Positions 32,161-44,334 of a DNA stretch of 64,000 nt are shown here, one piece after another (the first letter of the stretch is position 1; every line of letters begins with the position of its first letter). The position numbers and the translations under genes were made by a program. The stretch spans positions 1,056,871-1,120,870 of the forward strand of contig SCFE01000079.1 of the NCBI GenBank assembly GCA_004352715.1, in the 5' to 3' direction. The notes beneath the pieces are model-generated. The model did no database searches, was not told the DNA's origin, and saw only the letters and a program-made list of their open reading frames with translations. The stretch is from Hofstenia miamia. Lineage: Eukaryota; Xenacoelomorpha; Acoela.

Positions 32161-33160
32161 NNNNNNNNNNNNNNNNNNNNNNNNNNNNNNNNNNNNNNNN
32201 NNNNNNNNNNNNNNNNNNNNNNNNNNNNNNNNNNNNNNNNNNNNNNNNNNNNNNNNNNNNNNNNNNNNNNNNNNNNNNNNNNNNNNNNNNNNNNNNNNNN
32301 NNNNNNNNNNNNNNNNNNNNNNNNNNNNNNNNNNNNNNNNNNNNNNNNNNNNNNNNNNNNNNNNNNNNNNNNNNNNNNNNNNNNNNNNNNNNNNNNNNNN
32401 NNNNNNNNNNNNNNNNNNNNNNNNNNNNNNNNNNNNNNNNNNNNNNNNNNNNNNNNNNNNNNNNNNNNNNNNNNNNNNNNNNNNNNNNNNNNNNNNNNNN
32501 NNNNNNNNNNNNNNNNNNNNNNNNNNNNNNNNNNNNNNNNNNNNNNNNNNNNNNNNNNNNNNNNNNNNNNNNNNNNNNNNNNNNNNNNNNNNNNNNNNNN
32601 NNNNNNNNNNNNNNNNNNNNNNNNNNNNNNNNNNNNNNNNNNNNNNNNNNNNNNNNNNNNNNNNNNNNNNNNNNNNNNNNNNNNNNNNNNNNNNNNNNNN
32701 NNNNNNNNNNNNNNNNNNNNNNNNNNNNNNNNNNNNNNNNNNNNNNNNNNNNNNNNNNNNNNNNNNNNNNNNNNNNNNNNNNNNNNNNNNNNNNNNNNNN
32801 NNNNNNNNNNNNNNNNNNNNNNNNNNNNNNNNNNNNNNNNNNNNNNNNNNNNNNNNNNNNNNNNNNNNNNNNNNNNNNNNNNNNNNNNNNNNNNNNNNNN
32901 NNNNNNNNNNNNNNNNNNNNNNNNNNNNNNNNNNNNNNNNNNNNNNNNNNNNNNNNNNNNNNNNNNNNNNNNNNNNNNNNNNNNNNNNNNNNNNNNNNNN
33001 NNNNNNNNNNNNNNNNNNNNNNNNNNNNNNNNNNNNNNNNNNNNNNNNNNNNNNNNNNNNNNNNNNNNNNNNNNNNNNNNNNNNNNNNNNNNNNNNNNNN
33101 NNNNNNNNNNNNNNNNNNNNNNNNNNNNNNNNNNNNNNNNNNNNNNNNNNNNNNNNNNNN
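32161..33160. other. Scaffold gap (1000 N)
   Basis: Exactly 1000 N, a conventional placeholder length, flanked by (TA)n on both sides. True size is unknown. Open frames running through the N block are artefacts. Confidence 0.98.
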
Positions 33161-34742
33161 TATATATATACAGTGTATATATATATATATCATTTAAAAC
33201 AATTTTAGCCAAGATCAATTTTTAGCTTTTCAACGATTTAAGGTTCGGAATTAATATGTCCATTACATCTTGGTAGTTCTATTTAGTGCTCCCCAATAAA
33301 ATATTAGCCTCAATGGATTTACTAGTGCCAGCTCCTTGAATAAACGAACTGGATCCATGGATTTCAGAACATTATTCATGTTTATAAGTTTTTACTAAGT
33401 TTGACCTCGTAGAACTATGGGAGGAGATAATTTCAAAGGATTGGTTTGGAACGAACTCGAATTTAATACAAAAGTGCTGGAATCTTTGAACTTCAGGTCT
33501 CGCATAACCCTACCAATATACTCAAAACTTTGAAAATACTTAAATATTATTCATAGAAACGTAATCAAAAACTCAGATTAATTCAAGTCAAATAATATTA
33601 ACGTTGATTACTCTAAGAAGCATGCTACACCATTTTTAATGCATTAATTATAATCGGCAACGCACTTTTATATGTTTGTTTGATAATTGCTTTTATTTTA
33701 ATAGAACGTACAAATATTTACAAATCAATCTAATTCGTTTGCATTTCGGAAAGTTTTTCAATGAATAAGAAGGGCGCAATCATGTGAGAGGGTAACTCAA
33801 ATAATGGTGTTTTCATGACAAACACTAGAATCATGATGCCATATTGGAACAACATCGTCTCGGGGAATTTGTCTTTACGAACTTAAAATTAGTTTCTGCA
33901 CACACAAGTTGCATTGTCAAAGGATATCCCCTCCACCAACACCCCTTCTGTCTGTTGGCATTCATGAGTAGCGTAGTCAAGAGAAACATTCCCTTCCAAA
34001 ATCAAGCACACACAAGTGAATATTAACAAATTTGCCACAAAAAATAATTTATATTTTGAGTATTTTTTGCTTACACGTCTATCAATAAGACTAAATGCAA
34101 AGGTCTTCTCATACCACTGAAAACCCTAAGCCTATGGCAATATTGAAACTCTAAAATGTTTTATATACATTTTTTTGAAAAAGTATTTGTATGTAGTGCT
34201 TTGAAAGATTTTGTAACAAAATTGTATGTAGGGGACTATATTTGCGTTCTGATGGTAAGATCACATAAAATGATTTATGAGATTATACTCCTATATGTAT
34301 ATAGCATAGATGACTCAATAACTAGCTTTGAAATTAGAAATATAATGACCCAATTTTTAGTATCAAAAACAAAATTGTAGATTTTATCTATGGATGAGCT
34401 TAGACAGGATAGTCAGTGCAGGACCGTACAGAATTAGAATGAGATCCAGTTAAATACGGATGAAGTATGTCAGAACTTCAAAACTAAATCCATGAATAAA
34501 TCAACATTTTATATATTTTTTATTCATTTTAGCAGTACTTGATTGATATAATGGCGTATTGGTCATAATTGGGATGTCAATTAGGAAATTGACATTAAAA
34601 AACAACCTGTAACTCTCGCTGAGGAAAGAGCGAATAATTTCCTGAGTTGTTGAATGTATTACAATTGATTACCTTACAGTGAAGGATTTTTCTTCAAGTT
34701 TTTAAGCTTTAGTCATTACCTTTTGTTGATCCAATCTTGCAG
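33161..34742. other. No gene supported
   Basis: Starts with (TA)n. Short frames at 33844-34026 and 34156-34380 show no recognisable features. Confidence 0.45.
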
Positions 34743-34858
34743 GCATTGTTCGTCTGAAAATGCTGGATTTTAAACATACGCCGTTTCCAACAAAGAAAAC
34801 TGTTGTGGTTCTTATCTTTGCCAGCGGATCAGTAATCTTCGGACAACAAAGCAAAACA
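34743..34858 (+). other. Candidate isolated coding exon (116 bp)
   Basis: A CCAATCTTGCAG acceptor-like sequence ends at 34742 and a GTAAAT donor-like sequence starts at 34859. Between them one frame reads IVRLKMLDFKHTPF, then KKTVVVLIFASGSVIFGQQS. The block LIFASGSVIFG has the strand-turn-strand look of TATA-binding-protein repeats (LIFASGKMVVTG in TBP), but the match is short and could be chance. The codon content stands out from the flanks. No companion exons were found, so it may be an orphan exon, a pseudogene piece or coincidence. Confidence 0.3.
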
Positions 34859-34969
34859 GTAAATACATTGTGTAAGAATATTAACTATTTTCAAGCTTTA
34901 TAGTCTTGAAAAATCAGGAAATTGAATCGCAATTAAATTTAGAAATCCCGGGATTCGGACCATGCCTAG

Positions 34970-35500
34970 AAATGGGTCAAATATTTTGAACCCGTCCAAC
35001 CTAACCCGAATGATATGTAGATCCATCCAACCCATCTTCCTAAATTTGACTCGACTTGACCCAATTTGCTCATTTGAGTCCCTTGAAGGAATTGCTTATT
35101 TATAAATATTTGATCTTCCACCCTAAGAAAAATTCAAAAACTAAAACTAGCAAAATAAATTTCATAAATTGGCAGAACATAATACAATTGTAAGATACCG
35201 AATATCTCCAATCGATCTAGTACCATGACAAAAAGTTTGACAGGTAGACTAAAATCTGAGAAAAAAATCTGTTTTATGGAGTGCAAACTAGTATTAAAGT
35301 CAGCTTAGATTGATCTCAATAGAGATTCCGATTGAAAAGGACAACACGTCACCAAAACAAACAAGCACAGATGTGCTTCACACATTACTAGCTAGACAGT
35401 AGTTGGCAAATTGAATACTTTTCTATGCATTTTCATGTGACAAAACAATTACATGTAACAAACCGTTCAATAATTAACTTTATTGAATGACCCGACATTC
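34970..35500. repeat. Dispersed repeat copy (partner 59990-60390), GACCC-rich left side
   Basis: About 300 bp (35200-35490) align with 60060-60370. Shared phrases: AAAGTTTGACA, TCTCAATAGAGATT followed by GATTGAAAA, ACGTGTCACCAAAA or ACACGTCACCAAAA, TTACATGTAA, and a final ATGACCCGA. To the left (34970-35080) lies a GC-richer stretch with AACCCGTCCAACC and GACTCGACTTGACCC words like those at hAT ends elsewhere. CTAGAAATGGGTCAAA near 34967 may be a terminus, but no matching opposite end was confirmed. Confidence 0.55.
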
Positions 35501-35509
35501 CATCAAGAC

Positions 35510-36029
35510 AGACAATCATGAAGAATTATGTAACAAATAACTAAGGTCTCCAAAATTTTTCTGCTACGTTTTGATTTTCAAATTCCCAGGTATTTCCTTA
35601 ACGAGAAATCCTGAAATTTTCTAATCAGAACCCCTGCAAATTCCGTTTCACATAGTCTTAAGTTTCTTAAACAAGAGCTATAAATACAATTATCTATAAA
35701 TAAAAAATTTAATTCAAGTGAAAAAGAAACCGTTTTTTTAGAGATGCTCTTTTTTTTCTTATATACCTCTGGTGCAAACGAACTTTCTTAGTTTACCTGG
35801 TTTCCAGATTTATTTTTACACTTAACTTTCACCGCTTCACATGAGCGGTAATGAACAGTTTGTCAACAAACAATACACTATTTCACGTGGAACGGGTATT
35901 ATCTTGTCAAAAATATTATAATTACATATAAACTTTAAGAAATCCTGTTCAATTCTTTCCTCATTTTGTGTCAAGTTCTCTATAAAGTTGACTTAATCAC
36001 CTCCTTATTCATTGAAAACTAAATATGTC
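35510..36029. other. 3' flank of the minus-strand membrane protein gene
   Basis: No gene. On the minus strand a poly(A) signal AATAAA (TTTATT at 35809-35814) lies about 215 bp past the stop codon of the 36030-37214 gene and may end its transcript. Confidence 0.4.
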
Positions 36030-37214
36030 TTAAAGGTTTATTGGTCTTTGACGTATTCTCTGCACAGCACTGGTTGGCATGACAATGGAAAGCAGTGCTT
36101 GACTGTTAGGCACGGGTTGCAATGTATATGCTAATAGTAGTGGAAGGGAAAGAGCAACAAATGTTGCTGGTAGCAGAAATATGATTATGCTTGCTCCAAC
36201 TGGAAGACTACTGCGCTCTAGGTATTCCACTAATATCTGTGTAGGGATCACTATGATAAAGCATACGGCGTTTGTGAATGCACCATCTTTATACGTTGCA
36301 ATGCCAGCAACAACTATCCACTTTACGATCAATATGAAATTTCCAAGTAGCTGATATAATCTGTGTTCATCGACAAAGGTAGATCCAGGAATGAAGAATG
36401 TGGATGAAAAGGCATGAAGGACCTCATTGAAAAAGTTACCTATTGTGGTTGAGTCCACGAGTATCCGTATCATTTCGACACCAATAAATATTGACTTGAA
36501 CATAATTCCATAGAAAAACGTCATGAAGTTGAAATGAATGATGTTGGCGATATTTGAGGAGGACATTTGGACGTCATGCATAATAAATTCAGAAAAAATA
36601 AAGCAGAGAGATAGAGGTAGCCAGGAAAAAATATTGCATATCATTTGCGTTGTTAGCTGTGAGTCAAAATTTAGGTTACCATCATTGATTTGGAAAAGTA
36701 TGTGAGGTACTGTTGAAACAAGGTAGCCAATAACAACTACAAAGAGGCAAATAAGTTTTAATAAAGATATAGGCACTTTTAGCATAAGATGATGTAGAAG
36801 AAGCGTTAATGGTACAAGTATAATGATGGAAAAGTGATTTTCAAAATTATAGTCTGATGCCACGTGTCGGGTGAGAACATTGATCTCTCCATATATAGCA
36901 CGACACATTCCACAAACCATTAATGGAGTAGCATAGAAAGAAAAGCATCTCCAATAGAGCATTGCATTTTCATTACGTCCGCAAGGCTTACACGATAACT
37001 GCACAAGCTTTAGAATACCAAAGATTACAAGTCCAAAACAGTGATTGGCATAATCCTGAATAAACTTACTGTCGAAACTGTAGTCAAAATAGTCATTCAT
37101 CTTCTTGTTTACAAGGTGCTCTGAGGCTTGTAGCACAATTAAAGCAACACATAGCGCTAAAAAGACGAAGTGTTTCAGGATCAGAAACCAAAATTTTCCA
37201 AGAAATTCTTGCAT
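36030..37214 (-). CDS. Ten-pass membrane protein, possible DMT-superfamily (CRT-like) transporter
   Basis: Single exon of 394 codons starting at an ATG (37214). About ten hydrophobic helices are visible, at residues near 12-32, 58-75, 84-104, 126-145, 150-172, 190-215, 226-250, 292-315, 318-335 and 342-366, with a short C-terminal tail rich in Arg and Pro. Ten helices and the order of features agree with drug/metabolite transporters of the chloroquine-resistance-transporter-like group: WLPLSLCFIFSEFIMHDVQ followed by a conserved-looking HFNFMTFFYG in the middle, and AFTNAVCFIIVIPTQILVEY before the last helix. No signature is decisive, so the family is a tentative inference and the substrate is unknown. 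The gene stands alone; the nearest + strand feature is the LINE at 39150. Confidence 0.75.
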   Translation of the reverse strand: MQEFLGKFWFLILKHFVFLALCVALIVLQASEHLVNKKMNDYFDYSFDSKFIQDYANHCFGLVIFGILKLVQLSCKPCGRNENAMLYWRCFSFYATPLMVCGMCRAIYGEINVLTRHVASDYNFENHFSIIILVPLTLLLHHLMLKVPISLLKLICLFVVVIGYLVSTVPHILFQINDGNLNFDSQLTTQMICNIFSWLPLSLCFIFSEFIMHDVQMSSSNIANIIHFNFMTFFYGIMFKSIFIGVEMIRILVDSTTIGNFFNEVLHAFSSTFFIPGSTFVDEHRLYQLLGNFILIVKWIVVAGIATYKDGAFTNAVCFIIVIPTQILVEYLERSSLPVGASIIIFLLPATFVALSLPLLLAYTLQPVPNSQALLSIVMPTSAVQRIRQRPINL

Positions 37215-39149
37215 GTTTGAATAGGAACTACTCGAATATTATAAACCTCGTTTGTTGACATTGATCACCTGTTGAATTTAACATAAATAGATCAATAATT
37301 ACATCTGAACTAATGGAAAGACAAATAATGAATATAGTAATAGAAAATCAACGAAAATTCATGTGAATCTTTCACTTTTGGAAATAGATTTAAACAATCA
37401 ATATTTATTCCTTTAGGCTTAGGGTAAATGACATACATCAACATTGTCACAAATTTCAAAAATTGTTTTTGAATGAATTACTTGCCATTATTGACCACAA
37501 TTAATGGAATTTGAATTTTCAAAATTTCATCAATTTTCTCCACAATTGATTGCCATTACTATATTATATTTATTACATAGTTTTGTAAATCTGATGTTTC
37601 TAAAATTGTATAAGCCAAATTTTTTTCAAAACAGTTTTTGTGATCCATGCTGTTAGTAAAGTTAACTGCTAGTCATCAACGTCTATTGTCTTGTTAAGAT
37701 AAATGGTATTTTACAATCATTTTGTGCAACGCATTAACGTATTGTAAGTGCTATACTATAGACTAGTTTCATTGACCTGCCCTCACTGTTATTACGACTA
37801 TATTAAATGAATAGATTTTGTGATTTAATTTTTGTTAATAATTTCTAAATATATTTGCAATCATCATCAATCCTTTATTATGTGATGTTGAATCCCTCAT
37901 CTTGCTAGATACATGTAATAAAGTATTGAAAGATTCGACAAACTTTTACTAATCATTGGTATTTTTATTCAAAATATTTCCATACTCGAACTTTGGATTA
38001 TCTTCTATTATCAAATATAATATAGTAAAATTAAAATACCAGAAATATGTAATCGGTTGGGTGAGTTTGTCAAAATTGATAATATAAATAAGCACATTCA
38101 TGTTTTTTTAAAATGGAAAACTGCTGTCCACCCCATGAATACAGGCAAGTTGATACACCAATACGCAGCATTGCAATTACAATAGCCATATGCTTCTATT
38201 GCATGAAGATAAAGGGCACTTTATTTTATATAGACTTTGTATAAAAAATTATCAAAATACTAATTAAGCAGGCATATAGCACTAAATAGAAAGGTTGATA
38301 GAACTTCATAACAAAAGATAACAATATAAGTGTATTTAGCATTAAAAATGCTGAAAAAGGAGGTTTCAACAGTGCTCTGTTGTTTAAATTTTTATTAAAA
38401 AAATGGTTAACTTTTATAACAGTAGCTACAATGTGAGTTTTAGATTAAAAATATATTTTTGAAAAAAAAACAGTTTTCCTTATTAGGGAAGACTGGAGCA
38501 GGTTGGAATGTTTTTCGATATCCTAATATGTGTGACTTAAGAAATATCTACCCTGTTTGAATACATGAAACAAAAGATTCATTTTATAGCAAATATCTCC
38601 TACTCCAAAGTTGTAACCAATTCATGACGTCGTGTCTTTATTACTATTCCATAATTATCAAAATGAATCTGGTATTTTGTATTTTCTTCCCTCTTCATCC
38701 ATCCTTGATTAAAAATGTAGCTACATCTCCATACAATAATCCTTAGCACCAATCAACTCACAACATGCCTCCACTAAGCACTGCTACATGACGATACTGA
38801 AATTCTTCAGTTCTTGCACTAAGATTTATTGGAATATTAAGAGCCACTTTCAGAAAATCCTGGATGATCTTTATTAAGTTCAATACTTTTCCTCTCAATC
38901 AGTTCAATACATATGCTTAGTTTATCAGAATACTTCTGATAGAAAATATTCAACTTAACCCATGACCAATTCTAGAAGAATTGTAAATAGAAAATATACT
39001 AAAAATATTTCCTGCAATAACTATAAAATCTCAATACAAACAGAATTGATTTTCATACTTAATACACATAAGATAGGTAAATGAATGCAATATTCTTAAT
39101 TACTGAAACTTAGCTACAAATCCTGACCTATATTATTTCTACATTTTCA
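37215..39149. other. No gene seen
   Basis: AT-rich 5' flank of the minus-strand transporter, then intergenic DNA up to the LINE copy. No repeat or coding structure that I can support. Confidence 0.45.
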
Positions 39150-40221
39150 CAAAAACCCGATTCTGTAGAAAAGTTGGAGTTATGATATTAGCTCCAAAAT
39201 GTTTAAAACCGGTGCATAAATTGGAATTTGATTTAAATCACGATATATTTGAATCACTCCGGTTAGAAAATATATCTCTTGAAAATAAATGCCATAAAGA
39301 ACTAATTAATGTCACATACAATCCAAAAAATCGTTATAGTGACTATTTAAATTTGAAGGCGAATGAAATTTCAGAAATAAACTTCCCTATTTTTCTGTAA
39401 ATATATTTGATGAAATTAACATTAATTATTTTAAACATTTTGAAAAAAAAATCTTTAATAGAATTTTGTGCCACATGTGACCTGTGTAAATGCTTTGTGT
39501 AAATCGACTACTTCATAACAAATTCAGACTTATGTTTAAAACACTAAATCTTAGAATCAGTGAGTGAACACGCTCTTTGCACTTATATAGCAAATATAGC
39601 TACTAAAACTAATCATTTGAAATTGATTTTTACAAGAGATTGTCTAAATTACACAAACGAAATAATAGAAAAACCTTTGAAAAGCATATCATCTAAGTAC
39701 ATACACACATTAAAATCTGTATCTTGCATAATTAATCATATTTCAAAAGAAATTTGAAATGTCAATGATAAATGCCCAAAATGTACAATTGAAGTCGTGT
39801 AAATTTGCTTTATCATATGCCAAGGCAAATAAAATGCATGAACAAGTAAGTATCAAAAGAAAGCTATTTGATCTCGCTAAAACAAGACTAACTATATCAC
39901 TAATTGGAATAATTAAGGAAAACAAAAGAAAACTATTAAACAACTAAGAAATATAAAATTTGAATAAAGCAAACGAAAAATGGCGATATATTCATAAAAT
40001 TCTAGGAAAGCGTTAAGTGACTTCAAAAGTGACATTAACGAATTAGGAATTGATATCCAAATAATAACTTAGACACCAATAAATTGACTGCATTTAATAA
40101 TCTTACAATTTTCATTATTAAGCACTTTTTTCATATCTTTAGTTAAGTACTACTATTTGCATTTAACCAATGTATATTATTGATAACGAATTCCCTGAAT
40201 TTTTTAGGAAATTGACATACG

Positions 40222-40261
<40 letters not shown>

Positions 40262-41960
40262 AGGCTACCCTCTATGTGCACATAATTATAATACCCATTT
40301 GCATTGGCCATAGTTTTAGCAAATTATTCGATAAGTTACTAAATAATCAAATATACGTGTATTTGAAATCCTGGAGCATTGTTTTGAAACAAAATTTGGG
40401 TTTCATAAGGGTTATGGTACTCAAGATGCAATCTAGGCAATGTTTTCAACAACTAAAATATACTTTTTTCCTTCTAATAAATGTAGTAGCGTTGCCCTTC
40501 TTGTTTGAGTATAAGCCTATAATTCAACGAATTTTGATATACTGAAAGGCAAATTAATGCATAATAATTTTGATGATAATGCTATTAATTCAATAATAAA
40601 TTTCCTTAATAATCGACAGCAACGTGTTATAATTAATGATAATAATTAAAATATATTTTAACTGATTGTGTTATTCCTCAAAGAACATTTGCCGCTCCCA
40701 TCCTATTAGCATTCTACATGAATTCAATAAGCAGAAAACATTAAAATTGATCAATATGCAGATGATCCCTAACTTATAAGTACTGATATAAATGCTTTAA
40801 AACGAATTATCATAGAGTTGCCATATGGCAACAATGACATTTTTAATGAAACTTTTGATAAAAGTGTTTTACAGTGCTTTACATTAGTGTTTCCCACACA
40901 TTTAAATAGTATATTTTAAAGCATTCAGTGTTATAAACATTAATATTGCTTAAGATGTATGGTGATAAAAATTGGTGTTTTTTGCCCAATATAAATACTT
41001 TATGTAAATAATTGAAACAAACTACATGTATTAGGAACATTAGACAATCTTTTGCGCATTGATTTATGCATGGATATAAGTAGTAGACATTTATGATATA
41101 TGCCATACAAAATCTTTCAAATTATAGTTGATGCATTTTATAGCATTGCTATATGACAACACATTATCTCAAAACATGTTATTCTATAAGCTTAGCAAAG
41201 AGGATACTGTTGAAGAACTGTGCATAATAGATGACTATGCAAATGATTCCTGTCTTATAAATACTGATATAAATGCCTTTAGTGCAGCTAAAAATCTCCA
41301 GTGTCAACCAAAATTTAACGAAATATTTCCCAAATAATTAATTGAAAGTAAATATTGAAAAAACACAGCTTAGCTTATTAAAAGATAGAAATTAAAATAA
41401 ATCATATACCAATAAATGAAGCGAATAAATTAACTACTTAGGTGTTCAAATTTACAATTGTTTAAGTTTTCAGCAATTCTTACTGGCAAAGGTTGAGAAA
41501 ATACCTTCTGGGATTACTTTACACTATCATATTTGATATATTCTAAATACATGTCTCAAACAATTATTAAATGCATTCTGCTTATCACACAATGCTCATT
41601 TCTCTTTACGAATATAAATTCAAAATATCACATCCTTCTGTCTAAAACTTTCAATTGATCCCCTAAAACACTGAATTTTGCCCAAAAACATGATATTTCT
41701 TACAACTATTGATTAAAATACAAACTATTACTACCAAATGCAAATGCATTCTATCAATATCATTGAAATTCAAATTTGGTCAAAACGCAATTTCATTTTT
41801 AAAACAATATGTTAAATTAAATGAATGTTCTCATAAGAATTTTACACAGCAACTAAGACAACTAAGATATGAATAACTTTATCAGAATTTAGAATCGAAA
41901 TATATTACAAGAAATGTAGAAAACAATTGAACATATTCCTCTAATAGACAATGCATAGTT
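39150..41960 (+). mobile_element. Decayed LINE (family A, second copy) with endonuclease and reverse transcriptase relics
   Basis: From 39170: GVMILAPKCLKPVHKLEFD, then LINVTYNPKNRYSDYL (C-terminal part of an APE-type endonuclease). From 40280: IPICIGHSFSKLFDKLLNN (the YRPI...SK.FEKL block). Then INSIINFLNNRQQRVIINDN, then VIPQRTFAAPILL, then KIDQYADDP...LISTDINAL near 40750-40800. About 450 bp later the catalytic block appears again as IDDYANDSCLINTDINAF (41230), followed by NN-stop-LKVNIEKTQL and TTYLGVQIYNCLSFQQFLLAKV. Every block has its counterpart in the minus-strand copy at 2170-3950 (NRQQRVIL, QYADDTCLIS, NNQLKLNIEKTQF, SYLGVEIDNELTFEKFLLNKI). The repeated YADD block points to an internal duplication or a second nested fragment. 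All frames are broken. Confidence 0.8.
40224..40258. repeat. (TA)n microsatellite
   Basis: Uninterrupted alternating TA run inside the decayed LINE copy. Confidence 0.95.
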
Positions 41961-43923
41961 AGCGACAATAACACAATACACTCATTCGATAGTTTTGCAT
42001 AGCGCTAAAAATACACTCACATACACACGCACACACACATTTATATTATATATAGTTTATAATTATTTCGGAAATAGCGTGTAGTTTGTAGATTTAAAAA
42101 ATTACTTCACAGCAACGGAATAGCCTTGACTCTTATTCTGTGGTAACATCTTGTGAGCTTTGCAATGTTCCCCTTCAATGGATTTCAAAAAGTTTTATTA
42201 TTGTGATTGTGCATTCGTTGGAATATCTATTTTTAGAGTCAGATTATAAATTTTTTCAGTTTGTATGTAAAAAGTTTCTTAGGTTAATCGAATGATTTTT
42301 CAGGTTTTTTAGGCTATGCACTATGCAGCATCTTCTGAAAATATTTTAGAATCTACGGTTTTAATATATTTTACTACACGAACCTACCATTAGGCAAAAT
42401 AACACGTGTACATTAATTCGTATTCCCTATTTTATGAGCAGTAGACTTAAATCGAAAGAATAATTGTTATTTTTGCGCCATCTATCGTTCAGATAATATA
42501 TTTCAATTATATATTCCTAAAACGTTTGCTAATAAATTGAAAATTGTGTTAATTACGCATTTTGGTTTTTGAAATAATGCTTCGTATCTATAAATATAAA
42601 GACAACTAAATTTCTAGTTTAAATAAATGAAAGTAAACATTTTTGTAGAATTGATTAGTTTTATTTCTGAGCTAAGATTATATTTGCTACCTGCTTGATA
42701 GAATATATCGATTTTTGAAGTCTGGACTTCTAATAGCTTGTGAGAAAATATTTAGTAGAAATCCCTGCCAGCACAAATAGCCTCTTGAGAAAATCACTAA
42801 GATAAAGCAATTGATTGTGGAATCAATATTTTATAGTTTACCTAATTGTTTGCAGAATGCCAGTTCACATATATAAATTTTGATCCAAAAATGAAATCAG
42901 CCTATGTACGTAGCAAAACAAGTAGTAATATAGATATGCCTTATTTTTTTTCAATTATTGTCTTTCAAATATAAAAGGCATAATTCAAACTTGATTAATT
43001 GCCTCGCAATTTTTAACTATTTAATCAATTATTTCACGAGTACAGAGCATTAAGTGCTGATCTAAACTTTCTAAATATAGAAAATCCTTTGATTTTCATT
43101 AAAAACCTAAAATAACTCTTGATAAAGATAGCCCTATTGCCACTGAATATCGTTAATTGTAGCTTTTTGAACATCTCGATATGTCTGTACTTTTCAGACT
43201 CTTGCTTTTATCGCATGAAAAGTATTCAGACAAAATTTCAGTAGTTTCACTCAAAAATTCTCTTTTTATAGGACTTTTGTCAAAAAAAATTCAAAATGTG
43301 GATTATGCAATGTTAAATCTTAATATGAAACTATTGTTTTTGTTTTCACTTTTTCTGCATCTCACATATGGTTTTCAATGATATATCTCTCATGACTACA
43401 TTAACAATGTTTGTCAACTCAGAAAGCATCACATTTCTGAAACATTTTTTAAGATAATGCCACCATCGTAATAATGACGTCATCACATATCTAAAGGATT
43501 CATTTTGTAGAGGAAGGATTGTTTAAATAACTTATATTTTTAATGTAAAATGTTTAGTAGAAGGATTTTTTAGGAGGAAGCTAAATCAACACCTCCCCCT
43601 CTGTGAGTTCAATGTCAAAAATATCCTGTGACAAATAGGTTTAACAAACAATTCTGTAAATATAGTATTTCACATGATTAACATCAGTAATTTTTTTATC
43701 ATAAAATCTCAGCTTTGATTGCATTTCTTGAGATCACTAGTACTGAGCCAGTACATGAGCCCGACTCGACACAAAATATAGCCAGATTTATTCATATATC
43801 TGATGTCGCTCTTTAATCAGTACAGCTGTGAGGTCATATGTTGGAAATGAAATTGATTTTTAATTTTGTATAGGTTTTGTTGTGTGTTACAGTTAGAGTA
43901 ATTAGTTGTTGTAAATTGAAAGT
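41961..43923. other. No gene seen; short (AC)n-like run near 42015-42040
   Basis: Intergenic DNA. The 43181-43381 frame is background-like. Confidence 0.45.
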
Positions 43924-43994
43924 ATGGATATGGGCAAAACTGCTACAGTTAAAGCTGGTAGAGATACACATGAATATCTTATGCATGAATGCAG
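43924..43994 (+). other. Candidate first coding exon (71 bp)
   Basis: ATG at 43924 opens MDMGKTATVKAGRDTHEYL, then MHECR, and the frame meets a GCAG-GTATGA junction that fits a splice donor at 43995. The codon use is richer in G and C than the flanks. No downstream exon was identified, so this is weak. Confidence 0.2.
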
Positions 43995-44296
43995 GTATGA
44001 AAAATACTTTACTAGTACAGCCTTAGTGCGCATACATAACATTCTTGTCATCATTTATTCTCAGCTATATAGTATAAAATTTAATTAATTTTGTGAAAGT
44101 ATGGAATAACTTCTATAGTCATATATTACTGAGTCCTCACCACCTCAAAAGATAGCAAAACACCTCCGTATGTAAGTGCCTGCTCCCAAAGTTGAAATGT
44201 TTGTATTTATTTTCTTTCTGAATAAGATTGGTTATGAAGCTGTGCACCAACATCTTAATATGGCAATAATGTTTATATGAATAAATAAATAAATAA

Positions 44297-44334
<38 letters not shown>

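Noticed and set aside
31988-33218. Long minus-strand open frames through 32161-33160
   Set aside because: They consist almost wholly of translated N and only reflect the scaffold gap.
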